DNA of 34,215 bases from Roseiarcus sp031367195 (GCA_031367195.1 JANLPL010000001.1:1-34215); one strand, 5' to 3'; positions 21,617-30,608 are shown, counted from the stretch's first letter. Notes: generated from the letters alone by a model not told the origin. Program-made: numbers and translations.

Positions 21617-22581
21617 TGGCGGTCTATACCGAAGTCGGCGACGAGGCGCTGGCGCGCTTCCTCGAAGGTTATGACCTGGGCGCGCCGCTGTCGCTCAAGG
21701 GCATCGCCGAGGGCGTCGAAAACTCGAATTTCCTGCTGCACGCCGAGCGTGGCCAATACCTTTTGACGCTGTACGAGAAGCGGGTCGACGAGGCGGACCT
21801 GCCGTTCTTCCTCGGCCTGATGGAGCATCTGGCGCAACGCGGCGTGAATTGCCCGCAGCCGGTGCGCTCGCGCGACGGCGCGGCGATCGGGCGGCTGGCC
21901 GGCCGCGCGGCCGCGATCGTCACTTTCCTCGAAGGCCTGTCGGTGCGTCGACCGCTTGTAGCGCATTGCGGCGCAGTGGGCGAGACGCTGGCGCGGATGC
22001 ACGCCGCCGGCGCCGATTTCATGATTTCGCGCCACAACGCGCTCTCCATCCAGGGCTGGCCGGCGCTGTTCGAGGCGGCGCGGGCGCGCGCCGACGAGGT
22101 CTCGCCCGGTCTGGCGCGCGAGACCGAGACGCAGCTTCGCTTCTTGCAGGAGATCTGGCCGAAGGGGCTGCCCAGCGGCGTCATTCACGCCGATCTCTTT
22201 CCCGACAATGTGTTCTTTCTGCGCGACAAGCTCTCGGGCCTGATCGACTTCTATTTCGCCTGCAATGATTTCCTTGCCTACGATTTGGGCGTCTGCCTCA
22301 ATTCCTGGGCGTTCGAGGCCAGCGGGGAGTTCAACGTCTCCAAAGGCCGGGCGATGATCGAGGGCTACAACCGCGTTCGCCGGCTGTCGTCCGAGGAGGT
22401 CGAGGCGTTGCCGATTCTGGCGCGCGGCTCGGCTTTGCGCTTCATGCTGACGCGGCTGGTCGACTGGCTCAACGTGCCGCCCGGCGCGCTGGTGAAGCCG
22501 CACGATCCGCGCGAATATTTGACCAAGCTGCGGTTCCACACCGGCGTTAAATCGGCGCGCGACTACGGCTGGCGCGCGTGA
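21616..22581 (+). CDS. thrB: Homoserine kinase, ThrB (aminoglycoside-phosphotransferase fold)
   Basis: Phosphorylates L-homoserine to O-phosphohomoserine in threonine biosynthesis. 321 residues, the length and type (APH/choline kinase fold, not GHMP kinase) found in alphaproteobacteria. Motifs: N-terminal EGVENSNFLLHAERGQYLLTLYEK (nucleotide-binding strands with Lys), VIHADLFPDNVFF (Brenner-type catalytic loop), and LIDFYFACND (metal-binding DFG-like), followed by LAYDLGVCLNSW. The start ATG overlaps the ispH stop, and its end overlaps the rnhA start codon by 4 bases (GTGA), so translation of the three genes is coupled. Confidence 0.94.
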   Translation: MAVYTEVGDEALARFLEGYDLGAPLSLKGIAEGVENSNFLLHAERGQYLLTLYEKRVDEADLPFFLGLMEHLAQRGVNCPQPVRSRDGAAIGRLAGRAAAIVTFLEGLSVRRPLVAHCGAVGETLARMHAAGADFMISRHNALSIQGWPALFEAARARADEVSPGLARETETQLRFLQEIWPKGLPSGVIHADLFPDNVFFLRDKLSGLIDFYFACNDFLAYDLGVCLNSWAFEASGEFNVSKGRAMIEGYNRVRRLSSEEVEALPILARGSALRFMLTRLVDWLNVPPGALVKPHDPREYLTKLRFHTGVKSARDYGWRA

Positions 22582-23030
22582 GCCGGGTCGAGATCTGGAC
22601 CGATGGCGCCTGCTCGGGCAATCCCGGTCCCGGCGGCTGGGGCGCGATCCTCAAATTCGGCGATAAGTCGAAGGAATTGAGCGGCGGCGAGGCGCACACC
22701 ACCAACAACCGCATGGAGCTGACCGCCGCGATCTCGGCGCTGGAGTCGCTGAAACGCCCGTGCGAGGTCGATTTGCACACCGATTCGCAATACCTGCGAC
22801 AGGGCGTCACGCTGTGGCTGAAGGGGTGGAAGCGCAACGGCTGGCGCACGGCGGACAAGAAGCCGGTGAAGAACGAAGACCTCTGGCGCCGGCTCGACGA
22901 GGCGACCGTCCAACATGAGATCGCATGGCGCTGGGTGAAAGGCCATGCCGGCGAGGAGATGAACGAGCGCGCCGATGAACTGGCGCGCGAGGGACTGGCG
23001 CCGTTCAAGCCGCGCTCAAAGCCAGGCTAG
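22578..23030 (+). CDS. rnhA: Ribonuclease HI
   Basis: Degrades RNA in RNA–DNA hybrids (R-loops, Okazaki primers). 150 residues from GTG 22578, overlapping the thrB stop. Catalytic residues are all present: Asp9 (IWTDGACSGNPGPGGWG), Glu47 (NNRMELTA), Asp69 (LHTDSQYL), and His123 and Asp133 in the C-terminal WVKGHAGEEMNERADELA. The basic handle region KGWKRNGWRTADKKPVKN is also intact. Last gene of the ispH operon. Its final 15 bases overlap the 3' end of a membrane-protein gene on the other strand. Confidence 0.96.
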   Translation: MSRVEIWTDGACSGNPGPGGWGAILKFGDKSKELSGGEAHTTNNRMELTAAISALESLKRPCEVDLHTDSQYLRQGVTLWLKGWKRNGWRTADKKPVKNEDLWRRLDEATVQHEIAWRWVKGHAGEEMNERADELAREGLAPFKPRSKPG

Positions 23031-23450
23031 CCACGCCTGAACCTGGGGAATGTCGAGCAGCGGCCGCAAGGGCGCCGCGAGCCGCTCCCAACCGTGGCCG
23101 AGCAGCGAGGTCAGCAGGCGATAGGCGCACAGCAATTCCACCACCGCCGCGAACACTATGCTGACGACGACATAGCTGCGCTTCATCGGCATGTTGACTT
23201 GGCTGCGCGTCGCGGAATCGAACGGCTCCGCATTGACCCACGACACCGTCATGCCGAACAGCGAGACGACATTGAGCCCGTAATATTGCCAGCGTCGCGA
23301 AATGACGAAGGTGAAGCAATAGGACAGGCCGATACAGGCGACCACGATCTCGGTGTTGCGGTCGTGGATCGCGTCGAGCACGACGAATGAGACGAGAACG
23401 CTGACCACGCCGACAATGATCCGCAACAGAAATGCGATGGCGTTGTTCAA
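23016..23450 (-). CDS. Small four-helix membrane protein, unknown function
   Basis: 144-residue integral membrane protein of unknown function. TTG 23448–23450 is preferred because GGGGGA lies 4 bases upstream; an in-frame ATG at 23495 would add 15 residues without a Shine-Dalgarno. Predicted membrane segments: AFLLRIIVGVVSVLVSFVV, EIVVACIGLSYCFTFVI, YGLNVVSLFGMTVSWV and SYVVVSIVFAAVVELLCAY, followed by an amphipathic C-terminal tail (LLGHGWERLAAPLRPLLDIPQVQAWLAWL). Only this last part of a longer open frame (to 24623) reads as protein; the rest is antisense to the nuclease gene. It converges on and overlaps rnhA by 15 bases. Confidence 0.65.
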   Translation of the reverse strand: MNNAIAFLLRIIVGVVSVLVSFVVLDAIHDRNTEIVVACIGLSYCFTFVISRRWQYYGLNVVSLFGMTVSWVNAEPFDSATRSQVNMPMKRSYVVVSIVFAAVVELLCAYRLLTSLLGHGWERLAAPLRPLLDIPQVQAWLAWL

Positions 23451-23588
23451 GGCTTCCCCCTGTGCCGCGCAAGCGGGCGTCGCGGAGGGATACATGAGGA
23501 CAGGCCATGGCGCAAAAACTTGCCGGACCTGTGGACGGCGCCCAGGCGGCGGCTTTGCCTGGGGGTGCGCGCGGCCTATCGTAACATT

Positions 23589-24803
23589 ATGCGATTTCAA
23601 TTCATTCACGCCGCCGATCTGCACATCGACAGTCCGTTCGACGCGCTGCGCGCCAAGGACCCCGCGGTCGCCGTGATGTTCGCCGCCGCCGGCCGCAAGG
23701 CGGTGGAGCGGCTGATCGCCGAGACGATCGACAGCGGCGCGAAATTCCTCGTCATCGCCGGCGACGTGTTCGACGGCGACTGGCGCGACGTCTCGACCGG
23801 CCTGTTCTTCGTGGCGCAACTGGGCAAGCTCGATCGCGCGAACGTGAAAACCTTTCTCATCAAGGGCAATCACGACGCCGAGAGCGTCGTGTCGAAAACA
23901 CTGACCTACCCCGCCAGCGTGCATATGTTCGACGGGCGCAGAAGCCAGACCCAACTGATCGAGCCGTTGCGCGTCGCCGTGCACGGCCGCAGTTTTTCCG
24001 ACCGCGCGGCGCCGGAGGATTTTCTTGTCCATTATGCCGCGCGCCGCGAGGGCTGGCTCAACATCGGCCTGCTGCACACCAGCCTGGAAGGCTCGCCCGG
24101 CCACAACCCTTACGCGCCCTGCACGGCGCAGGATCTCGCCCGCTTCGGCTACGATTACTGGGCGCTCGGCCATATCCACGCCGCCGAAATCGTCAGTCGC
24201 GACCCGTGGATCGTGTTTCCCGGCAATCTGCAAGGGCGCAACCCGCGCGAGACCGGGGCGAAGGGCGCCATGCGGGTGACGGTGGAGGATGGCCGCATCG
24301 TCGCGGTGGAGCCCATTGCGCTCGACGCGGCGCGCTGGGCGCATGAGCGGGTCGATGCGACCGATCTCGCGGAGGAGGCGATCCACGCCCGCATTGGCGA
24401 GGCGCTCGCCGCCGCAAGCGACGCCGCGCAAGGCCGCCCGCTCGCCGTCCGCCTGACCCTGACCGGCGCGACGCCCGCCCATGCAGGGCTCGTCGCGCGG
24501 CTCGACGATCTGCTGTTCAGGGCGCGCGAACTCGCCGCGCATGTGGCGAGCGACTGCTGGGTGGAGAAAGTGCGGCTGGAAACGCGCAGCCCGCCCGCCA
24601 GCGCCAGCGCCGCCGATGACCACGAAATCGCCGCCCTCGTCGCCGTCTCAGCCGAAGACCCCGAATTCGCCGCCGCCGTCGCGCAACTCGCGCAAAGCGT
24701 CGCCGAAAAACTGCCGCGCGAGTTGCGCGACGATTTCCTCGAACTCGATCCCGCCGTTCGCGCCGCTCTTGCCCGCGACCTCCTTGCGGGAGCGCGCGCA
24801 TGA
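23589..24803 (+). CDS. SbcD/YhaO-like metallophosphoesterase (DNA repair exonuclease subunit)
   Basis: Calcineurin-like nuclease subunit, 404 residues from ATG 23589 (upstream 23 codons of the frame lack family similarity). Metal-binding motifs in order: HAADLHIDSPFD (Asp10, His12), VIAGDVFDGDW, IKGNHDAES, then LLHTSLEG and ALGHIHAAEIV. These are the phosphoesterase signatures of the Mre11/SbcD family. The C-terminal extension (about residues 270–404) is charged and probably binds the ATPase partner. Its stop overlaps the start of the YhaN-like gene (ATGA), so the two form a complex-encoding pair comparable to Bacillus yhaO–yhaN and to sbcD–sbcC. Role in double-strand break or hairpin processing is inferred. 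Confidence 0.88.
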   Translation: MRFQFIHAADLHIDSPFDALRAKDPAVAVMFAAAGRKAVERLIAETIDSGAKFLVIAGDVFDGDWRDVSTGLFFVAQLGKLDRANVKTFLIKGNHDAESVVSKTLTYPASVHMFDGRRSQTQLIEPLRVAVHGRSFSDRAAPEDFLVHYAARREGWLNIGLLHTSLEGSPGHNPYAPCTAQDLARFGYDYWALGHIHAAEIVSRDPWIVFPGNLQGRNPRETGAKGAMRVTVEDGRIVAVEPIALDAARWAHERVDATDLAEEAIHARIGEALAAASDAAQGRPLAVRLTLTGATPAHAGLVARLDDLLFRARELAAHVASDCWVEKVRLETRSPPASASAADDHEIAALVAVSAEDPEFAAAVAQLAQSVAEKLPRELRDDFLELDPAVRAALARDLLAGARA

Positions 24804-27800
24804 GGCTGGAGCGGCTGGACCTCGGCCCCTACGGCCATTTCGAGAACCGCACGCTGCATTTTTCGCGCGACGCGGCGCTGCATGTCGTGCTCGGCGCCAA
24901 CGAATCGGGCAAAACGACGACGCTGGAGGCGATCGGCGACCTGATGTTCGGCGTGCGCGACCGCACGACCTACGCCTTCGCCTACGAGTATAAAGCGCTT
25001 CGGATCGGCGGCGCGTTGCGTCGCGACGACGGCGAACAGCTCGAACTGCGGCGGCGCAAGGGCGACAAAAACACGCTGCTCGACGCCGAGGGCAAGCCCG
25101 TGCCCGAGGAGCCGCTGCGGCGTGCGCTCGGGCTCGACCGCAAGACGTTCGAAAGCGAATTCGGGCTTAACCAGCGCAGCCTGCGCGAGGGCGGCGAGGC
25201 GCTGCTGCGCGCCGGCGGCTCGCTGGCGGAGGCGCTCGCCGCCGGCTCGGCCTCGCTCAGCGCCCTCAACGATCTGCGCAAGCGCCTGACCGAGGAGGCG
25301 GACGAGTTGTTCGGCGCGCGCAGGGTGGGGTCGAAGCCCTTTTATGTGGCGCTCGACGCGCACCAGAAAGCCGACGGCAAACTGAAGGCGGCGATTGTCA
25401 CGGCCGACGCGCTGAAGGCCGCCGACGAGGCGCGGCTGGAGGCGCAGGCGCAAGGGAACGACCTGAAGGCGCAGCACCACGAACAGGGCGCCGCGATCGT
25501 TCGCCGCCAGCGCGCCGGGCGCGTGGCGGGCAAACTGCGTCGCCTCGATGCTTTGGCCGTGGAGATGGCCGCGCTCGCCGACCTGCCCGAAATCGACGCG
25601 ACCGCGCTCGACGCCGCTTTGGCGACGGTGGAGGCCGAGCGCCTCGCGTATGCCGAACGCGAAAAATGGGCGGCGGAAGACGCGCGCGACAACGCCCTGC
25701 GCGCTAGCCTCGGCCTCGACGAGGCGCTGGTCGCGCAGGGGCAAGCGATCGACGATCTGCGCGAACAGCTCGGCGCGGTGCGCAAGGACGAGGCCGATCT
25801 GCCCAAGCGAATTGGAGCCCAGGCCCAAGCGCGCGGCCAGCTCGAAGATCTCGCGCGCCGGCTCGGCCTTGCCGACACGACCGCGCTGTTGACGTTCGCG
25901 CCGCCCGATGTCGCGCTGGTCCGGCTGCGTAAGCTGGTCAAGGACCGCCGCGCGGCCGAGACGCGCCACGCGGAGGCCGAACGTCGCCACGCGAACGCGC
26001 TCGCCGAGCAGCGCCGCCTCGGGCAGGCTGACGAAGCGCAGACCCTCGATCCGGCCCCGCTGAAGCGACGGCTCGACGCGCTCGCCGACGCGCTGCGCGA
26101 CGCCGAGCTTTTGCGACAGGAACAAGCCTCGGCCACGGGCGAGACGCAAGCGATCGCAGAAGCCGTCGTCCGTCTCGACCCGCCCGCGCCGGACGCCGAC
26201 GCGCTCGCGCGCCTGGCCCTGCCCGACGAAAAGACGCTCGAAGCGCGCGAGCGGGCCGAGCGCGAGGCCGAAGAATTTTTTCGCGCTGCGCAGCAGAAGC
26301 GCGAGACGGCGCGCCGGGCGGCCGAGGCGGCTGAAACCGATCTCGCCCGCCACGAGCGCGCCGCCGCAGGCGCCACCCGGGCCGACTGGGATGCCGCCCG
26401 CGCTTTGCGCGAGGCGGCGCTGGAGCGTCTGGGCGCGGCGTTGACCGGGCCGCGGGATTTGCGCGAAGAGCGGTTCGAGACGCTGCGCGCGCGCACGCTC
26501 GCCGCCGATCAGACGGTGGAGAACGTGCTCGGCGACACGGAACGGGCGACCCGGCTGCAAGCCGCCCGGGAGACGCTGGCGCTGCGTCGCGAGGAGTTTT
26601 CGCGCGCCGAGGCCGAACTCGCCGGAGCGGGCGAGGCGCTGGCGCGCGTGCGGACGGAGACGGCGTCGCTATGGCGGGCGAGCGGGATTGCGCCGCGCGA
26701 TCCCGCGCACATGACGCGCTGGGGCGCGCGGGTCGCCGCGATCCTGCAACGCCGGACAGAACTCGAACGCCGCAAAGCGGAAAGCGCGGCGCTCGCCGCC
26801 AAAGTGGCGGCCGCGCGGGAGACTTTGCGCGATTGGCTCGCCGACGCCGGCGCCCGCCTGCCCGCGTCGGAAGCGTTCGAAGAATCGCATCGCGCCGCGC
26901 GCGCGCGGCTCGATGAATTGCAGGAGGCCAAGCAGGCGGCGGCGGAGGGCGCGGCCAAACGCGCGCAGGCGGAAAAGGCGGTCGCGGAATGGGCGGTCGA
27001 GCGCGACAAAGCGGGCGGCGACGGGCTAGCGCTCGCGCAGGGCTGGGCGAGCGCGACCGCCGCGCTGCGGCTCGCGCCTGAGACCAGCGTCGAGGAGGCA
27101 GAGGCGGCGCTCGACGCCTGGGCCGCGGTTCCGCTGCCGCGCCGCGAATTCGAGGACACCGGCCACCGCATCGCGACGATGAAGGCCGATGTCGAGCGGT
27201 TCGAACGCGAGGTCGAGGCGGTGGTGACCGCCGCCGCGCCGTCCCTCGCCGGGGACGTGGGCCGCGAGGTTCTGCCCAAGCTCCTGACCGCCCTGGCCGC
27301 TGCGCGCAAAGCGGCTGACGAACGAGCGCGGCTCGACGAGGCGGCGGCGAAACGGGCGAACCTGCGCGGCGCGCTTGAGGCGCAGAGCGCGACGCGGGCG
27401 CCCGTTCTGCGCCAAGTCCGCGCGCTGACCGGCGCCGAAGACGAGGGCCTGCCGGCGGCGCTCGCCCGGCTCGATCAGCGCCGGGCGCTGGAGGCGGAAC
27501 GGGCGCGGCTGCGACGCGAACTCGCCGAAAACGGCGACGGGATCGAGGAAGCCCGGTTGCGCGAGGAAGCCGCCGGCTTCGATCTCTCGACGTTGACCGC
27601 CGATCTCGAAGTCGCCGAGCAGGATCAGAAAAGGCTGCTGCACGAAATCGGCGAGGCGGCGGCGGCGACGCGGGCGGCGCAGGAGCGTCGCGACGCGCTG
27701 GCGAAAGGACGCGACGCGGCCGAGGCCGCACGCGAGCGCACGGAGGCAGCGGGCGAACTCGTCGATATTGCGGAGCGATGGCTCGCCCGCGCGGCGGCCG

Positions 27801-28246
27801 CCAAACTGGCCCACCTCGCCATCGAACGTCATCGCGCCGCCGCGCAAGACCCCCTCATCGCCCGCGCCGGCGCGTTTTTCCGCGTCGCGACGGCGGAAAG
27901 TTTTGCGGGCCTCGGCGTCGGTTACGACGAGAACGATCATCCGATCCTTGTCGCGCGGCGCGCCGAGGGCAAGCCGGTCGAGGTCAAAGGCCTCAGCGAA
28001 GGCGCGCGCGATCAGCTGTTCCTGTCGCTGCGGCTGGCGCTGCTGGAGCGCCGCGAGGGCGAACCGCTGCCTTTCATCGGCGACGATCTGCTGGCCAGCT
28101 TCGACGACGAGCGCACCCGCTGCACGCTCGACCTGCTGGCCGAATTCGGCGCGCGGCGGCAGACGATCCTGTTCACCCACCACGCCCGCGTCGCCGAAAT
28201 CGCGCGGACGTTTGCAGGGCGGGCGGTGGAGGTGATCGAGATTTAA
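24800..28246 (+). CDS. YhaN/SbcC-like SMC-type ATPase
   Basis: 1148-residue ABC/SMC-type ATPase partner of the preceding nuclease. N-terminal Walker A GANESGKT (residues 32–39) within LGPYGHFENRTLHFSRDAALHVVLGANESGKTTTLEAIGDLMFG, typical of the YhaN branch. A very long Ala/Glu/Arg-rich coiled coil runs from about 170 to 1010, and the C-terminal half-site contains the ABC signature LSEGARDQLFLSLRLALL, the Walker B stretch LPFIGDDLLASFDD and the H-loop ILFTHHARV. There is no CxxC zinc hook in the coil, unlike SbcC and Rad50, as expected of YhaN. GC and Ala content are extreme here, which creates 600–800-codon antisense shadows. Function in DNA-end processing is inferred. Confidence 0.9.
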   Translation: MRLERLDLGPYGHFENRTLHFSRDAALHVVLGANESGKTTTLEAIGDLMFGVRDRTTYAFAYEYKALRIGGALRRDDGEQLELRRRKGDKNTLLDAEGKPVPEEPLRRALGLDRKTFESEFGLNQRSLREGGEALLRAGGSLAEALAAGSASLSALNDLRKRLTEEADELFGARRVGSKPFYVALDAHQKADGKLKAAIVTADALKAADEARLEAQAQGNDLKAQHHEQGAAIVRRQRAGRVAGKLRRLDALAVEMAALADLPEIDATALDAALATVEAERLAYAEREKWAAEDARDNALRASLGLDEALVAQGQAIDDLREQLGAVRKDEADLPKRIGAQAQARGQLEDLARRLGLADTTALLTFAPPDVALVRLRKLVKDRRAAETRHAEAERRHANALAEQRRLGQADEAQTLDPAPLKRRLDALADALRDAELLRQEQASATGETQAIAEAVVRLDPPAPDADALARLALPDEKTLEARERAEREAEEFFRAAQQKRETARRAAEAAETDLARHERAAAGATRADWDAARALREAALERLGAALTGPRDLREERFETLRARTLAADQTVENVLGDTERATRLQAARETLALRREEFSRAEAELAGAGEALARVRTETASLWRASGIAPRDPAHMTRWGARVAAILQRRTELERRKAESAALAAKVAAARETLRDWLADAGARLPASEAFEESHRAARARLDELQEAKQAAAEGAAKRAQAEKAVAEWAVERDKAGGDGLALAQGWASATAALRLAPETSVEEAEAALDAWAAVPLPRREFEDTGHRIATMKADVERFEREVEAVVTAAAPSLAGDVGREVLPKLLTALAAARKAADERARLDEAAAKRANLRGALEAQSATRAPVLRQVRALTGAEDEGLPAALARLDQRRALEAERARLRRELAENGDGIEEARLREEAAGFDLSTLTADLEVAEQDQKRLLHEIGEAAAATRAAQERRDALAKGRDAAEAARERTEAAGELVDIAERWLARAAAAKLAHLAIERHRAAAQDPLIARAGAFFRVATAESFAGLGVGYDENDHPILVARRAEGKPVEVKGLSEGARDQLFLSLRLALLERREGEPLPFIGDDLLASFDDERTRCTLDLLAEFGARRQTILFTHHARVAEIARTFAGRAVEVIEI

Positions 28247-28315
28247 CCGCGAAGGCTCCCATGCGTTAGGGCGATGTTCATGCCGCCTGCCGCATAGAGA
28301 TGGTGGAGGCCTGGC

Positions 28316-28753
28316 ATGAGCGCGATCGAAACGACCATGGGCGGACGAAGCTTGCGGCGCCAGATTCCGGCCTTCGCGGCGGTCGGGGCGTTCGGCTTCG
28401 TCGTCGATTCCGGCGTCACCTACGCGCTCGTGCGCGGATTTGCGTTCGATCCGATGTTCGCCCGCGTACCCGCCTTCGCGCTGGCGACGGTGCTCAATTT
28501 CGCGCTCAATCGCTGGCTCACCTTCGCCGGTTCGCCCGCGCCGCTGCTGGGCGCCTTCCTGCGCTACTGCCTGGTCTGCGGCGCGGGCTTCGTGGTCAAT
28601 TGGACGGCTTATGCGCTGTCGCTGTGGGCCGCCGTCGATCTGCTCGCGCTTCCCGTCCGGCCCGAGGCGCTGCCGATCTTCGTCGCGTTCGGCACCGGGG
28701 TCGCGATGTTCGTGACCTTCTTCGGCTTCAAGCGATTCGCGTTCCGCGCCTGA
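28316..28753 (+). CDS. GtrA-family membrane protein
   Basis: 145-residue protein with four predicted membrane helices (IPAFAAVGAFGFVVDSGVTYALV, FARVPAFALATVLNFALN, FLRYCLVCGAGFVVNWTAYAL, PIFVAFGTGVAMFVTFFGFKRF). The GtrA pattern is clear: FxxVGxxGFxxD in the first helix, the N-x-x-L-N-R-x-x-T-F motif (LNFALNRWLTFAGS) and the terminal FFGFKRFAF. Members flip or carry undecaprenyl-linked sugars for surface glycan decoration, but no glycosyltransferase is next to it here. ATG 28316 follows GGAGG at about 9 bases. It ends 3 bases before the stop of the convergent response regulator. Confidence 0.88.
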   Translation: MSAIETTMGGRSLRRQIPAFAAVGAFGFVVDSGVTYALVRGFAFDPMFARVPAFALATVLNFALNRWLTFAGSPAPLLGAFLRYCLVCGAGFVVNWTAYALSLWAAVDLLALPVRPEALPIFVAFGTGVAMFVTFFGFKRFAFRA

Positions 28754-28756
28754 GCC

Positions 28757-29422
28757 TCACGGCGCGATGGGCGTCAAATCCTGCACGTGCTCGATTCTGC
28801 CGGCGAGAATGACGGCCTGGGTCCGGCTCTCGACGCCGAGCTTTTGCAGGATCGCCGAGACATGCGCCTTCACGGTCGCCTCCGACACGCTGAGTTCATA
28901 GGCGATCTGCTTGTTGAGCAGACCCTGGCTCAGCATCATCAACACGCGCACCTGCTGCGGCGTCAGCGACGACAGCCGTTTCACCAGCGCGCTCGCCTCC
29001 CGGTTGGCGGGCAATTTGGCGTCGAGGTCTGGCGGCGTCCAGCGGCCGCCGTCGAGCACGGTGCGGATCGCGGCGCGCATGGATTCGACATCGAGCGATT
29101 TGGGCACGTAAGCCGCTGCCCCGAATTCGAGGCAATGGCGCATCACGGCGCGATCCTCATTGGCGGAAATCACGATCACCGGCAGCCCGGGCCGCTCGGC
29201 GCGCAAATAGAGCAGGCCGGAAAAACCGCGAACGCCCGGCATCGACAGATCGAGCAGCACGAGATCGGTGTCGGGGTGGGCTTCCAGCGCGGCGGCGAGC
29301 GAATCAAAATCGTGGGCTTCGTGGATCTCGACGGTTTCGACCGCGCCGGCGACGGCCTGACGCAGCGCGCCGAGAATGAGCGGATGGTCGTCGGCGATCA
29401 GGATGCGTGTAATCTCGCTCAA
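28757..29422 (-). CDS. NarL/FixJ-family response regulator
   Basis: Two-component response regulator of 221 residues from TTG 29420–29422, which has a strong AGGGGAGG 5 bases upstream; two ATG codons at 29458 and 29470 lack a Shine-Dalgarno and would only add a polar tail. The receiver domain contains acidic pair Asp11/Asp12 (ADDHP), phospho-acceptor Asp58 (VLLDLSMPG), Ser86 (VISANE) and Lys108 (YVPKSL). The C-terminal LuxR-type helix-turn-helix has the complete signature LTPQQVRVLMMLSQGLLNKQIAYELSVSEATVKAHVSAILQKLGVESRTQA (read in two halves). No histidine kinase adjoins it, so it is an orphan regulator here and its signal is unknown. Confidence 0.9.
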   Translation of the reverse strand: MSEITRILIADDHPLILGALRQAVAGAVETVEIHEAHDFDSLAAALEAHPDTDLVLLDLSMPGVRGFSGLLYLRAERPGLPVIVISANEDRAVMRHCLEFGAAAYVPKSLDVESMRAAIRTVLDGGRWTPPDLDAKLPANREASALVKRLSSLTPQQVRVLMMLSQGLLNKQIAYELSVSEATVKAHVSAILQKLGVESRTQAVILAGRIEHVQDLTPIAP

Positions 29423-29516
29423 TACAACCTCCCCTTCGCGCCCTGTGCCCCCGCGCATTTTCGCAGACATCGCGCGTTTGTAACAGAATGTCACGCGCGG
29501 GCGGAAATGCGCCGCC

Positions 29517-30608
29517 CTATTCCGCCGCTTCGCGCATCTGCGCCCGGATGTTGGCGCGCAGGTCGTCGATCGAGACCGGCTGGCCGGCGCGCTGCACGCG
29601 CCAGAACGTCCAGCCGTTGCAGGCGGGCAGGCCCTGCACCAACGCGCCGATCTTGTGGATTGAACCGACCGCCGGGCCGAGTTTCAGCGCCCCGTCCGCG
29701 CGCACCAGCGCGCGATGGCGCCCCGAGGCGTCGGACAAAATCTCGCCAGGCTGTACCAACCCGGCCTCGATCAGACTGGAAAAGGCGACGCGCGGCTCCG
29801 AACGCCGGGTCGGCATCGGCGCGAGCGCGTCGGCCGCCAGCGGTTCGACGGCGGATATGCGCGCCTGCGCCGCTGCGGCGTAAACGGGATCGCGCTCCAG
29901 ACCGATATAGCCGCGGCCGAGACGGCGCGCGACGGCGCCGGTCGTTCCCGAGCCGAAGAACGGGTCGAGCACCAGATCGCCGGCGTTGGAGGCGGCCAGC
30001 AACACGCGCGACAGCAGCGCCTCGGGCTTCTGGGTCGGGTGCGTCTTGCGGCCGTTTTCGTCCTTCAGCCGCTCGGCGCCGGTGCAGATCGGGAAAAACC
30101 AGTCGGAGCGAGCCTGGCAATCCTCGTTGCCGGCCTTCAGCGCCTCATAATTGAAGGTGTAGCCCTTGGCGTCGGCCGAGCGCGTCGCCCAGATCATCGT
30201 CTCATGCGCGTTGGTGAAGCGGCGGCCGCGGAAGTTGGGCATCGGATTGGCCTTGCGCCAGACGATGTCGTTGAGAATCCAGAAGCCGAGATCCTGAAGA
30301 ATCGCGCCGACGCGAAAAATGTTGTGATAGGAGCCGATCACCACCAATGTCGCGTCGCGCTTCATCACGCGGCGCGCGGCGGCGAGCCAGCGGCGGGTGA
30401 AGGCGTCGTAAGTCCCGAAATCGGCGAATTTGTCCCAATCGTCGTCGACGCCGTCGACCACGCTCTGGTCGGGGCGCGACAGGCCGCCTTCAAGTTGGAG
30501 ATTGTAGGGCGGATCGGCGAAGATCAGATCGACGCAAGATTGCGGGAGTCTATCCATCTCGGCGACGCAATCGCCGACCAGAATGGCGTCCCTTGGAGGG
30601 GCGGCCAT
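29517..30608 (-). CDS. ccrM: Cell-cycle-regulated DNA adenine methyltransferase (GANTC)
   Basis: N6-adenine methylase CcrM, 363 residues from ATG 30606–30608. It is a beta-class enzyme: DPPYNLQL (residues 32–39) comes before the SAM-binding DPFFGSGTTG. The highly conserved CcrM blocks VVIGSYHNIFRVG, LGFWILNDIVWRKANPMPNFRGRRFTNAHETMIWA and HPTQKPEALLSRVLLA are present (read as segments), as is the C-terminal CcrM-only domain ending GSIHKIGALVQGLPACNGWTFW. The frame also offers an ATG at 30698 (393 residues); the shorter form matches the Caulobacter start better, but neither has a strong Shine-Dalgarno. It lies directly downstream of rnhB on the same strand, the conserved alphaproteobacterial order. 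Confidence 0.93.
   Translation of the reverse strand: MAAPPRDAILVGDCVAEMDRLPQSCVDLIFADPPYNLQLEGGLSRPDQSVVDGVDDDWDKFADFGTYDAFTRRWLAAARRVMKRDATLVVIGSYHNIFRVGAILQDLGFWILNDIVWRKANPMPNFRGRRFTNAHETMIWATRSADAKGYTFNYEALKAGNEDCQARSDWFFPICTGAERLKDENGRKTHPTQKPEALLSRVLLAASNAGDLVLDPFFGSGTTGAVARRLGRGYIGLERDPVYAAAAQARISAVEPLAADALAPMPTRRSEPRVAFSSLIEAGLVQPGEILSDASGRHRALVRADGALKLGPAVGSIHKIGALVQGLPACNGWTFWRVQRAGQPVSIDDLRANIRAQMREAAE

Noticed and set aside
23495..24623. N-terminal extension of the small membrane protein to a 535-residue protein
   Set aside because: The extra part is antisense to the metallophosphoesterase gene and reads as noise; only the last 145–160 codons show membrane helices.
24155..26560. 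801-codon open frame antisense to the nuclease and ATPase genes
   Set aside because: It is an antisense shadow of very GC-rich, Ala/Arg/Glu-rich coding DNA. The translation has no domain, and the sense frame has clear motifs.
25938..27731. 597-codon antisense frame rich in Arg, Pro and Ala
   Set aside because: Composition is that of a reverse-complemented Ala/Glu/Arg coiled coil; no plausible protein.
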